Source: JAAYZQ01 sp034428935 (GTDB lineage Bacteria > Chloroflexota > Anaerolineae > JAAYZQ01). Taken from it: 25,541 bases of DNA. The stretch spans positions 1 to 25,541 of the forward strand of contig DAOUHB010000057.1 in the NCBI GenBank assembly GCA_034428935.1. Direction: 5' to 3'. The first letter of the stretch is position 1, and each line of letters begins with the position of its first letter. Position numbers and translations under genes: made by a program. The notes below the pieces were generated by a model. It saw only the letters and a list, made by a program, of their open reading frames with translations. It ran no database searches and was not told the origin of the DNA. Positions 1 to 7,524 of this stretch are shown here, one piece after another.

Positions 1-276
1 CACTTTCCGCAGGCTGCCGAGTTGTACGTCCTGGGCGTGCGGCCAGAGTGGCACGGCCGGGGCATGGGCCGGGCGCTACTGGCCAGGGCCGAGGCATACC
101 TTCGCGACCTGGGCGTGGAGTATGTCCAGGTCAAGACCCTGGCGGCGTCGCATCCCGACCCGAATTATGCGCGGACGCGGCGCTTTTACGAGGCCATGGG
201 CTTCCGGCCGCTGGAGGTACTACCCGAGTTGTGGGATGAGAGCAATCCCTGCTTGATCATGATCAAGGGGCTGTAA
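1..276 (+). CDS. GNAT-family N-acetyltransferase, C-terminal part (5' end outside window)
   Basis: The frame is open from base 1 and ends at TAA 274-276, so the true start lies upstream of the window. The visible part has the acetyl-CoA-binding motif A of GNAT enzymes, 'RPEWHGRGMGRALL' (R/Q-x-x-G-x-G/A type), followed by a helix. After it come 'NYARTRRFYEAMGF', the usual GNAT motif B with the Tyr that often acts as general acid, and a terminal strand. GNAT enzymes move an acetyl group from acetyl-CoA to an amine; the substrate cannot be told from this half. The gene converges on the HEPN gene with about 50 bases between the stops, and no terminator-like hairpin is visible there. Family assignment is strong; the specific function is unknown. 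Confidence 0.85.
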   Translation, partial: HFPQAAELYVLGVRPEWHGRGMGRALLARAEAYLRDLGVEYVQVKTLAASHPDPNYARTRRFYEAMGFRPLEVLPELWDESNPCLIMIKGL

Positions 277-326
277 CAGCGACAATATCAGGCAAGATGT
301 GAGTCGTTGCTTATGACAACCAAGGC

Positions 327-752
327 CTATTGCTCTTCACCTGGTATTTCGGACTGCAGTGCAGACGGCAAGCGGGCGAGGACAAACATCCATACTTCCT
401 CCGCGTCCGCAACTGCCTTTCGCGCTTCGTCCAAGGAGATATCGGGAGCATCTCCAGGGTAACGGATTTCGACGGCGTAAGGGGCCAGGCTCTCTGTTGT
501 TTCACGCAGAGAGGCAAATGCAGGATCCTGGACCTTGCACAAATCCACCAGGTAGACAAGGCTGTGCACTCGCTCAAACGGCACGGACCGCGAGATCAGG
601 AAAGCCTTGAGCGTCTTCTCAGCAGCCTGCTGACAATGGAAGGCAGCCGGGCCCAGAACCAGAGGACTGTGCTCGACGAGAATTCGTGCAGAAAGCAGGT
701 CGCTTCTTGCTTTGCGCAGCCAGGCTCTTGCCTCTTCAAGCAGCGGATTCAT
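327..752 (-). CDS. HEPN-domain protein, probable toxin partner of an MNT-HEPN pair
   Basis: A 141-residue all-helical protein of the HEPN type. The core 'AFHCQQAAEKTLKAFL' (residues 37-52), then 'RVHSLVYLVDL' and 'YAVEIRYPGD', matches the usual PF05168 layout. I chose ATG 752 because it starts directly before the conserved N-terminal helix; a longer reading from 818 would lie inside the upstream gene. It overlaps the nucleotidyltransferase gene by 17 bases, so the two are probably translationally coupled. In MNT-HEPN modules the HEPN protein is usually an RNase toxin and the MNT protein inactivates it by nucleotide transfer. Here the canonical R-x4-6-H RNase motif is not clean: R55 to H63 leaves seven residues between them, and R61-x-H63 only one. 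The protein may therefore be a weak nuclease or a non-toxic family member. Confidence 0.82.
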   Translation of the reverse strand: MNPLLEEARAWLRKARSDLLSARILVEHSPLVLGPAAFHCQQAAEKTLKAFLISRSVPFERVHSLVYLVDLCKVQDPAFASLRETTESLAPYAVEIRYPGDAPDISLDEARKAVADAEEVWMFVLARLPSALQSEIPGEEQ

Positions 753-1065
753 ACAGCACCTGGCCCTTGTCCAGCACAGATCTCTCAACGGAACTGCTCC
801 ACAGTGCTCGGCGTTCAAACTCGGCCCGGGTCACCACCTTGACGTCTGCTGGCATGAACAGCCCTCGCAAAGCGCGATATGCCGCCACCGCCCTACGATG
901 AGGAGGCAGATCCGAGTCGTTGACAACGACCAAGAGATCGACATCGCTGTCGTGATGCGGCTGCCCGTAGGCGTGCGAGCCGTAGAGATAGATCGTTCTC
1001 GGCTCCAGGGCAGCCACAATGCGCCGAACCGTTTCATCCAGGAGTTCCTGGTCTATCGCCTTCAC
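736..1065 (-). CDS. MNT-type minimal nucleotidyltransferase, probable antitoxin
   Basis: A 109-residue nucleotidyltransferase of the pol-beta superfamily. It shows G29-S30 and, after ten residues, the D41-x-D43 metal-binding pair ('GSHAYG' then 'SDVDLLV'). A third candidate Asp sits in 'PADVKVVT'. The size fits the single-domain MNT/MjA families. The start is GTG at 1065, with a GGGGAG-like ribosome site about 8 bases upstream. It is the first gene of a two-gene operon with the HEPN gene (17-base overlap) and lies about 35 bases downstream of the predicted transcription start. In characterised pairs the enzyme adds AMP units to a Tyr of the HEPN toxin. The catalytic residues look intact, so activity is plausible; its target is inferred from context only. 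Confidence 0.85.
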   Translation of the reverse strand: MKAIDQELLDETVRRIVAALEPRTIYLYGSHAYGQPHHDSDVDLLVVVNDSDLPPHRRAVAAYRALRGLFMPADVKVVTRAEFERRALWSSSVERSVLDKGQVLYESAA

Positions 1066-1106
1066 GCCTGCTCTCCCCTGTTGACAAACCCACCGTGCTC
1101 GCTTTC

Positions 1107-1135
1107 AGTATACTGCGAAACGCCGAGACTGTCAA
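1107..1135 (-). promoter_or_regulatory. Sigma70-type promoter of the MNT-HEPN pair
   Basis: On the minus strand, TTGACA (1135-1130), a 17-base spacer, then TATACT (1112-1107). This is close to perfect consensus. Transcription would begin near 1100 and reach the GTG start at 1065 with a short leader. A + strand TTGACA at 1081 is 22 bases from a TATACT and is not a good alternative. Confidence 0.75.
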
Positions 1136-1239
1136 CGTTGGGCCGAGGCCGGCGGCGGCCGGCGACCGGACGACAAGCTCGCTGGCAGGTGCCAAGTCGG
1201 CCCTTGCGACACAGCAGCTGAGGCTCACACCAGCGACGA

Positions 1240-1459
1240 GAGCCCCCCCCGGCGCCAAATGGCAGGCCGCCCAATGCTCGCCTCCCTGCAGGGCGCGCAA
1301 GACCGGCATTTCGTGCCGGCAGCGCTCCACGGCCCGCGGGCAGCGGGGGTGAAAGGCAAAGGCCGTATTCAGGACGAGAGGACGTTCGATGGCCCGCGTT
1401 TCGCAATCGATGTGGTGCAAGCCGTGGACCGACTGGGTCGAGGCGCCTCGTGTTGTCAT
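1240..1459 (-). pseudogene. Stranded C-terminal (oligo_HPY) fragment of an Opp/Dpp-type ATPase
   Basis: An ATG at 1459, 15 bases after the hydrolase stop, opens a frame whose residues about 34-72 read 'FAFHPRCPRAVERC', 'MPVLRAL' and 'EHWAACHLAPG'. This is the C-terminal module of oligopeptide/dipeptide importer ATPases (PF08352 type). The same elements occur at the end of the fused ATPase in this window ('GCPFHPRC', 'LTACHF'). No ATP-binding domain precedes it: Walker A, signature and Walker B are all absent. After about residue 75 the frame runs on without family similarity to about 1034, into the MNT gene. The ribosome site is weak (GAGA). I read it as the remnant of a deleted or recombined second ATPase gene. 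A translated stand-alone module is less likely. Confidence 0.6.
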
Positions 1460-1473
1460 GGTTTTCTCTCAGA

Positions 1474-3498
1474 TCACACCAGATGGCGGGGGATCTGAAT
1501 ATGCCAGGTCCTGGTAAAGACTCGGGTGTTGCCTTCGTAGGCATCGAGCACATTGGTGATGTAGAATGTGTCGGCGTCGGCGGACATGGTGCTAGACGTC
1601 TCGGTGTGCACGTGCCAGTCATCGCGCCGCAGCCCCGTGATACGGTCGCAGCGAATGCGAGCCGAAAGAGGCTGGCCTTCGACCAGGGTGTACGTGTCCT
1701 CGTTGCGACCATAGATCTCCAGGTTGGTCTCGATCAACCGCTTGCGGCCGTCGCCCAGGAAATCGCGGATCTCTAACGTTCTCGCGCCCACGTCGCGGGT
1801 GATCAGCCGCCTGCGCGGGCTGGTGCTGAGGATCTCAACCGGAATCGGCTGGGATTGCTCGGGTGGGTCAAAGGACGGCAATTCGGCATCCTCTTCCCGG
1901 GGCGGGCGCACGGGCAAGCGGAGCTGGCTCCCCGCCCCGGTGAGTAGGTTCAGGGTGACCGGTTCGGGCGAGGGCCAGGCCATGGGCCAATAAGTGGGCG
2001 ACACGGCGACGCGCCAGCGGTGGCCCGCCGGGATCCGGTGGGCGATCACGTCCAGTCGCACGGTGATCGGGTAGAATCGGCCCGGCTCCAGCGCTTGGGG
2101 GTGCTCGTGGCCATCGCGGTGAGTCAGGTTGAGCATCCCCCGGCTCACCAGGAGCGACGACCCATCGGGGGCCACGTCGCAAAGCCGCACGGCGATCAGG
2201 GCATTTGGCCGGTCGGCCGCCACCGTCAGCGCCACATCGGGAAAGCCCACGATCTCCATCGCCTCGTCCAAAGGCGCCGAGTCAAAGGTGATCGACAGGC
2301 CGTCTTCGGCGCGCTGGTCCGGCGGAAAATCGACCGGGTCGCCATAGGGGCACCAGATGCCGGCCTCCGAGCCCGCGAACTGCGACCCGCGGTAAGCGAT
2401 CTGCGTTTCGGCTGCCGGAGCGCTACCCAGCCCATCCTCGTTCAGCCAGTACGGTCGCATCTGAACGTTGTGCGAGGGCCAGGTCGATTCGGCGCCCCAG
2501 CGCCCGGGCCGCTCGGCGTAGAACGGCGCCGGAGGCAGGCTGTCCTGGATCCAGAAGCGCATCATGGGCTCGTCCATGATGCCGGTGTCGATCCCCTTGA
2601 GCCAGTAATCCCACCATCGTAGACATTCCTGGAGAAAGCCGATGGTCGGGCCGGGGATACCGATGTGGGGATAGCCGTGGGACCACGGCCCGATGAGACC
2701 CTTTCGCGGGCCAGGCAACCCCTGAAGGAGCCGCGGCACGGCATTGGTATAGGCATCGCCCCAGCCGCCGATCGCATACACGGCGCACTCGATGGCCGCA
2801 TACTCCTCGCACACCGAGCCCTGCTTCCAGAAGGCATTCCGTGTCTGGTGGCTCATCCAGGCCTCGACATAGGGGGGAGTGTTCTCCAACCGGTTGAGCC
2901 ACATCTCCCGCCAGCGATTCCCTACCAGCCGGGGATCGGGGGGCAACCCATTCCAAGCAAACATCCGCGAGGCCCACTCGAGCATGTCGGAGGCGAGCAC
3001 GCAACCGCCGCGATAGTGCACATCGTCGGCGTAGCGGTCGTCCGTCGAGGCGACGGTGATGATGGCTTTGAGCTGGGGCGGTCGCCGCGCCGCGATCTGC
3101 AATCCGTTGAATCCACCCCAGGATATGCCAATGATGCCAGCTACCCCGTTGCACCAAGGCTGGTCTGCGATCCAGTCCAACACCTCCAGGGCGTCGTCCT
3201 GTTCCTGGGGCAGATATTCACCCAGAAGGTTCCCGTCAGAGGCGCCCGTGCCCCGCATATCGACGCGGATGGAGGCATAGCCGTGACCGGCGAAATAGGG
3301 GTGATAGGTCGAATCGCGCACGGCCCGGCCGTCGTCCTTGCGATAGGGCAGATATTCCAGAATGGCCGGCACCGGTTCGTTCTCGGCGTGTTCGGGCAAC
3401 CAGATGCTAGTCGCCAGCTTGCAGCGATCGGACAGAGTGATCCAGGTGTTGTCGATTTTGCGTACTGCGTGGGGATACTCGCATACGTTTTTCATCAT
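1474..3498 (-). CDS. CocE/NonD-family alpha/beta hydrolase (X-Pro dipeptidyl-peptidase-like)
   Basis: A 674-residue hydrolase of the CocE/NonD (S15-like) family. The nucleophile elbow is 'GISWGG' with Ser126. 'GGWGDAYTN' and 'GPWSHGYPH' supply the expected Asp and His regions. The C-terminal half resembles the jelly-roll domain of the family ('FDSAPLDEAMEIVGFPDVALTV'). No signal peptide is visible, so it is probably cytoplasmic. Start: ATG 3498 forms an ATGA overlap with the stop of the fused ATPase gene, which argues for translational coupling; the frame is open further upstream but only in the shadow of that gene. Known members cleave esters (cocaine, antibiotic acyl esters) or N-terminal X-Pro dipeptides. 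With an importer in the same operon, the likely role is cutting an imported ester or amide, but the substrate is unknown. Confidence 0.88.
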   Translation of the reverse strand: MMKNVCEYPHAVRKIDNTWITLSDRCKLATSIWLPEHAENEPVPAILEYLPYRKDDGRAVRDSTYHPYFAGHGYASIRVDMRGTGASDGNLLGEYLPQEQDDALEVLDWIADQPWCNGVAGIIGISWGGFNGLQIAARRPPQLKAIITVASTDDRYADDVHYRGGCVLASDMLEWASRMFAWNGLPPDPRLVGNRWREMWLNRLENTPPYVEAWMSHQTRNAFWKQGSVCEEYAAIECAVYAIGGWGDAYTNAVPRLLQGLPGPRKGLIGPWSHGYPHIGIPGPTIGFLQECLRWWDYWLKGIDTGIMDEPMMRFWIQDSLPPAPFYAERPGRWGAESTWPSHNVQMRPYWLNEDGLGSAPAAETQIAYRGSQFAGSEAGIWCPYGDPVDFPPDQRAEDGLSITFDSAPLDEAMEIVGFPDVALTVAADRPNALIAVRLCDVAPDGSSLLVSRGMLNLTHRDGHEHPQALEPGRFYPITVRLDVIAHRIPAGHRWRVAVSPTYWPMAWPSPEPVTLNLLTGAGSQLRLPVRPPREEDAELPSFDPPEQSQPIPVEILSTSPRRRLITRDVGARTLEIRDFLGDGRKRLIETNLEIYGRNEDTYTLVEGQPLSARIRCDRITGLRRDDWHVHTETSSTMSADADTFYITNVLDAYEGNTRVFTRTWHIQIPRHLV

Positions 3499-5582
3499 GC
3501 TCCCTTGCTTTGGATTTTGGGCTGCCCCTTTGAAACCCGTTCGGGAAAGTGGCAGGCGGTCAGGTGGTCCGTACCGGGCAGCGCGCTCAAAAGGGGTCGC
3601 TCCTTCGCGCACCGCTCTTCCGCATACCGGCACCGCGGGTGGAAAGGGCAACCCGGGGGAGGGTTGCGTGGACTCGGGATTTCCCCCTTGAGGACGATTT
3701 GCCGCCGCTCGGACCGCAGCCTGGGATCGGGCACCGAAACCGCCGACATCAAGGCTTCGGTGTAAGGGTGCTTGGGCTGGGAAAACAGCTCCTCGGTGCC
3801 GGCCAACTCGACGATACGGCCTAGATACATAACCGCCACCCGGTCTGCGATAAAGCCCAAAACGTTCAGGTTGTGCGTAATGATGATGTAGGTCAGGTCC
3901 AGTTTCTCCCGGAGATCCTTCAGCAAGTTCAGGATGCCGGCGGCGACCGAAACGTCCAGGCCGGCCGTCGGCTCGTCGGCCACCAAGATTTCGGGATGGA
4001 GGGTAAGGGCCCGTGCGATGCCCACCCGGCGCGCCTGCCCCCCTGAAAGCTGATTGGGGTACTTGTCGGCCTGCTCCGACGAAAGGCCCACCATGGCCAG
4101 CAATTCGTCGACTTTTCCCTCGTCCACCGTTTGGCCGTGGATGCGAAAGGGTTCCAGCAGAAGGGAGGACACCTTCATCCTGGGGCTCAGGCTGGAGGTC
4201 GGGTCCTGAAAGATCATCTGCATGTGCGCCCGCATCGGGCGGAGCTTTTTTTGCGGCAACTCGCTGATGTCCTGGCCCAGGACGGCGATCCGGCCATCGG
4301 TGGGTTCGATCAGCCGCAAAAGGGTCCGGCCCAGCGTGGTCTTGCCCGATCCCGACTCGCCGACGAGGCCCAGCGTTTCGCCGCGCCGGATGCTTAGATT
4401 CACATCGTTCACGGCCTGGACCACGCCGAGCTTTTGGCCCAGGATCTGGCCCAAGAATCCCACATTATCCCCAAAATGCTTGGTCAGATCCTGGGTTTGG
4501 ATGAGCTGCTGATCAGTGCGCTCTCTGCCAGTGACCGTCTCAGGCACCGGAATCGGCTCCGGCTCTGATTCACAAGCGGCCGGCGACACGGGCTCTTGGC
4601 AACAGGATGAATACACGTGGCACAACACCCGTTGGCTGCCCACCTGGCAATAGTCAGGCTCGACGCTGTGACAGATGGCCTGGACCCACTCGCAACGGGG
4701 GGCAAACTTGCAGCCCACCGGCAGGTCGCGCAGGCTCGGCACCCGGCCTGAAATGGTACGCAGGCGGCGCTCCCGTTGGCTGTGGGATGGGTGCGACCGC
4801 AGGAGTGCCCGGGTGTAGGGGTGCTTGGGGTCGTCAAAGATGCGGAACACGTCACCGGACTCGACGATATTGCCGGCATACATGACAATGACCCGGTCGC
4901 AGATCTGGGCGATGACGCCCAGGTCGTGGGTGATGTACAGAAGCGCCATGCCGAACTCGTCCCGCAAGCCGCAGATCAGGTCCAGGATCTGCGCCTCCAG
5001 GGTCACGTCCAGGGCCGAGGTCGGCTCATCAGCCACCATCAAAGTGGGATTCGAAAGCAGCGCCATCGCGATCATGATCCGCTGGCGCATGCCGCCCGAA
5101 AACTGGTGGGGATGTTCCCGGATGCGCTGGGCGGCATCGGGGATCCCGACCCGGTCCAGCATCTCCACGGCTCGCTGCCTCAGATCCTTCTCCGCGCCCT
5201 CCCTCGCCGAGGGAAGGTGAGCCCGTTGGGCGTCGATCATCTGCTGGTCGATGCGAAAAACGGGGTTCAGGCTGGTCATGGCATCCTGAAAGACCATCGC
5301 CATGTCCTTGCCCCGTAGCTTGCGCATTTCCTCCTGGCTGAGCCCCACCAGATCCCTGCCATTGAGGAGGATCTGCCCGGCGCTGATCTGCCCGTTGGGC
5401 GGCAGCAAGCGCATGACGGCCGAGGCGACGGTGCTTTTTCCGCAGCCCGATTCACCCACGACGCCGACGATCTCTCGCTGATTGATCTCAAAACTCGCAT
5501 CGCGGATAGCCGTCAGGATCCCCTCGCGGGTGTGATACTTGACTTTGAGGTTATGTACCTGAAGGAGAGGAGTCCCCATCAT
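3495..5582 (-). CDS. Fused double ATPase of an Opp/Dpp-type ABC importer (DppD-DppF fusion)
   Basis: A single 695-residue protein carrying two complete ABC ATPase units. Unit 1 has Walker A 'GESGCGKST' (43-51), signature 'FSGGMRQR' and Walker B 'LMVADEPTSALD'. Unit 2 has Walker A 'GESGSGKTT' (408-416), signature 'LSGGQARR' and 'ILVADEPTAGLD'. Each unit ends in an oligo_HPY-type tail. The first tail is Cys-rich (about residues 291-330: 'GCKFAPRC', 'AIC', 'DYC', 'VLC', 'SSCC'), followed by a Pro/Glu linker (about 330-360). Fused layouts are known in YejF and GsiA. Four Cys in this tail hold an iron-sulfur cluster in some DppD proteins; here that is only a possibility. Start ATG 5582 overlaps the permease stop by four bases (ATGA), and the 225 open codons upstream are shadow. 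It energises import through the two permeases. Confidence 0.9.
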   Translation of the reverse strand: MMGTPLLQVHNLKVKYHTREGILTAIRDASFEINQREIVGVVGESGCGKSTVASAVMRLLPPNGQISAGQILLNGRDLVGLSQEEMRKLRGKDMAMVFQDAMTSLNPVFRIDQQMIDAQRAHLPSAREGAEKDLRQRAVEMLDRVGIPDAAQRIREHPHQFSGGMRQRIMIAMALLSNPTLMVADEPTSALDVTLEAQILDLICGLRDEFGMALLYITHDLGVIAQICDRVIVMYAGNIVESGDVFRIFDDPKHPYTRALLRSHPSHSQRERRLRTISGRVPSLRDLPVGCKFAPRCEWVQAICHSVEPDYCQVGSQRVLCHVYSSCCQEPVSPAACESEPEPIPVPETVTGRERTDQQLIQTQDLTKHFGDNVGFLGQILGQKLGVVQAVNDVNLSIRRGETLGLVGESGSGKTTLGRTLLRLIEPTDGRIAVLGQDISELPQKKLRPMRAHMQMIFQDPTSSLSPRMKVSSLLLEPFRIHGQTVDEGKVDELLAMVGLSSEQADKYPNQLSGGQARRVGIARALTLHPEILVADEPTAGLDVSVAAGILNLLKDLREKLDLTYIIITHNLNVLGFIADRVAVMYLGRIVELAGTEELFSQPKHPYTEALMSAVSVPDPRLRSERRQIVLKGEIPSPRNPPPGCPFHPRCRYAEERCAKERPLLSALPGTDHLTACHFPERVSKGQPKIQSKGA

Positions 5583-6469
5583 GCACCTCGCGTTCCCGAC
5601 AGGGCTGGGTCGAGTACATCGCGCAGGGTCTCGCCAAACAGCGTAAAGCCAAGGGTGGTGATGATCAGGGTCAGCCCCGCCCAGGTGATGGGCCAGGGCG
5701 ACTGGCGGATGAAATTGAATCCGTCGGACAGCACCACGCCCCAGGACGGCGTCGGTGGTCGAACCCCGAGCCCCAGGAAGGAAAGGCCGGCCTCGAAGGT
5801 GATCACCACCGGCAGGTCCATCGCCGCCAGGATCAACAGCGGGGCCAGGATGTTGGGCAAAATGTGGATACCGAGGATCCGGGTCTGGCTGGCGCCCAGC
5901 GAGCGCTCGACCTCGATGTATTGATTCTGCTTGGCGGTCAGCACCTGGGCTCGGGCGATGCGGGCATAGCCGGGTGTCCAGGCCAGACCGATGACGATGA
6001 TGACATTGGCCAGCGACGGGCCCAGCAGGGCCAGGATGGTCAGGGCCAGGATCACTGCGGGAAAGGCCTGCAGAGAGTCCAGGATGACGAGGGTGATGTC
6101 GTCCACGATGCCCCCCACATACCCCGCCACCAGGCCCACGATCACCCCGGTGGTGAGGGCGATTGCCACGGACGGCAGGGCCACACTGAGGGCGATGCGC
6201 GATCCGTGGACGATGCGCGACCACAAATCCCGGCCCAGGTGATCGGTCCCCAGCCAATGGGCCTTTGAAGGACCCTGCAACATACTGGGGATGTTCTGTT
6301 CGGCAAACCCATAGGAGGTCAACAGGGGCGCAAAAATGACCATCAGCATAAAGCCCAGGACGATGACAAAGCCCAGGACTCCCAGCGGGCGCTGGAGAAC
6401 GTCCCCCAGGATGGGGATTCGATTGAGGATCCGTTGGTAGGGCCGGCTGACTCTTTCTTGGTATTGCAT
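5579..6469 (-). CDS. ABC importer permease, DppC/OppC type
   Basis: A 296-residue inner-membrane permease. A first membrane segment ('LGVLGFVIVLGFMLMVIFAPL') is followed by the OppC-type 'HWLGTDHLGRDLWSRIVHGSR' region. Four to five more membrane segments follow, and the cytoplasmic EAA loop 'VERSLGASQTRILGIHILPN' contacts the ATPase. The ATG at 6469 follows the DppB stop after a single base (TGA-G-ATG), which fits coupling. A TTG at 6490 is also in frame but would start inside dppB and adds seven residues of no family likeness. The last codons overlap the ATPase start. Together with DppB it forms the membrane channel of a family-5 importer for peptides, opines, nickel or similar solutes; substrate not readable. 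Confidence 0.92.
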   Translation of the reverse strand: MQYQERVSRPYQRILNRIPILGDVLQRPLGVLGFVIVLGFMLMVIFAPLLTSYGFAEQNIPSMLQGPSKAHWLGTDHLGRDLWSRIVHGSRIALSVALPSVAIALTTGVIVGLVAGYVGGIVDDITLVILDSLQAFPAVILALTILALLGPSLANVIIVIGLAWTPGYARIARAQVLTAKQNQYIEVERSLGASQTRILGIHILPNILAPLLILAAMDLPVVITFEAGLSFLGLGVRPPTPSWGVVLSDGFNFIRQSPWPITWAGLTLIITTLGFTLFGETLRDVLDPALSGTRGA

Positions 6470-6470
6470 C

Positions 6471-7424
6471 TCAACCCCGCACCTTGCCAAGCTGGATCCG
6501 CGGATCCAGGTACGTGTATATCAAGTCCGCGAGCAGGTTGGCCGCGACAAAGAGCACGGCGACGACCAAGACACTCGCCCGAACTACGGGATAGTTGCGC
6601 GCCTGAATGGCACTGTAAATCAAGCTGCCCATACCGGGCCGCGTAAAGATCAATTCGACAAAGACCGCTCCGGCCATCAGGTTGCCGACGCCGATGCCCA
6701 AGATAGCCACGGTCGGGATGATGGCGTTTTTGAGGGCATATTTGTAAAAGACCTGGCTCCGCGAAATCCCGGCAGCCATGGCCGCTCGGACGTAGGTCTG
6801 GTTGAGCACTTCGAGCATGCTGGCCCGTACCAGCCGGGCCAGGTACCCGACCCAGGTAATGGCCAGCGCCGTGGCTGGCAGGATCAGGTGCTTGATATAG
6901 TCCATAACATCGCCTTCCCTGCCCAAACCTATGGCCGGCATGATCTTGAGTTGCACCGCAAAGATCAAAAGAAGAAACAAACCGCCGACATAGGATGGGA
7001 CGGTGATGAACGAGATGGAGAGGAGAGCCGTCACCCGATCCAGCCAGGAATCGGGATGGGTCGACGAATACACCCCCAGGGGGATGCCGATGAAAGCGGC
7101 CAGGGCCAGGCTGGTCCAGGCCAGGATCAGCGTATGGGGCAAAGCCGCGCCTACCAGTTCTTGGACCGCTCTCCCGGTAAAAACGTCCGTTCCCATATCC
7201 AGGCGCGCCAGCCGCCAAAGGGCCAGGCCGAGCTGCTCCCACACCGGTTTGTCCAAATCCATGGCGGCCCGCACCTTGGCGATCAGATCAGGGTTGGACC
7301 GGGGTCCCAAGACCGCCTTGGCCGGATCACCGGGGACAATGTGGATCAGCAAGGTGAGATAAACCGTCACCAACACCAATACCAGGATGGTCATCAACAG
7401 CCGCTTGACGAGATAGGTTCGCAT
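6471..7424 (-). CDS. ABC importer permease, DppB/OppB type
   Basis: A 317-residue inner-membrane permease. The N-terminal 'YLVKRLLMTILVLVLVTVYLT' segment, then 'VPGDPAKAVLG' and 'LGLALWRLARLDMGTD', are classic for DppB/OppB. The EAA loop is 'AAMAAGISRSQVFYKYALKN', and the chain ends with a final membrane segment and 'YLDPRIQLGKVRG'. ATG 7424 has an AAGGAGG ribosome site ten bases upstream, the strongest in this operon. The gene follows the lipoprotein gene after about 100 bases that hold a strong hairpin, so its transcript level may be lower than that of the lipoprotein. It pairs with DppC immediately downstream. Confidence 0.93.
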   Translation of the reverse strand: MRTYLVKRLLMTILVLVLVTVYLTLLIHIVPGDPAKAVLGPRSNPDLIAKVRAAMDLDKPVWEQLGLALWRLARLDMGTDVFTGRAVQELVGAALPHTLILAWTSLALAAFIGIPLGVYSSTHPDSWLDRVTALLSISFITVPSYVGGLFLLLIFAVQLKIMPAIGLGREGDVMDYIKHLILPATALAITWVGYLARLVRASMLEVLNQTYVRAAMAAGISRSQVFYKYALKNAIIPTVAILGIGVGNLMAGAVFVELIFTRPGMGSLIYSAIQARNYPVVRASVLVVAVLFVAANLLADLIYTYLDPRIQLGKVRG

Positions 7425-7461
7425 CGTGGAATGCCTCCTTTCGCGGCCGATCAGGGCTTCC

Positions 7462-7489
7462 TGGGGCCCGCCTCAATCGGCGGGCCCCA
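7462..7489 (-). terminator. Attenuator-like hairpin between lipoprotein and permease genes
   Basis: An 11-bp perfect stem, TGGGGCCCGCC (7462-7472) with GGCGGGCCCCA (7479-7489), around a six-base loop. No T-run follows on the minus strand, so it is more likely a partial terminator or a 3' stabiliser of the lipoprotein mRNA than a full stop. Such hairpins commonly let binding-protein genes be expressed above their permeases. Confidence 0.55.
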
Positions 7490-7524
7490 AGGCCCCATCT
7501 ATAGTGCCGCTACAGGCAAAAGTG

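Noticed and set aside
1081..1114. Plus-strand promoter TTGACA...TATACT
   Set aside because: The spacer is 22 bases; the minus-strand reading of the same region has an exact 17-base spacer and a gene behind it.
5582..6257. N-terminal 225-codon extension of the fused ATPase
   Set aside because: It overlaps permease C in another frame and has no domain likeness; the ATGA junction at 5582 explains the true start.
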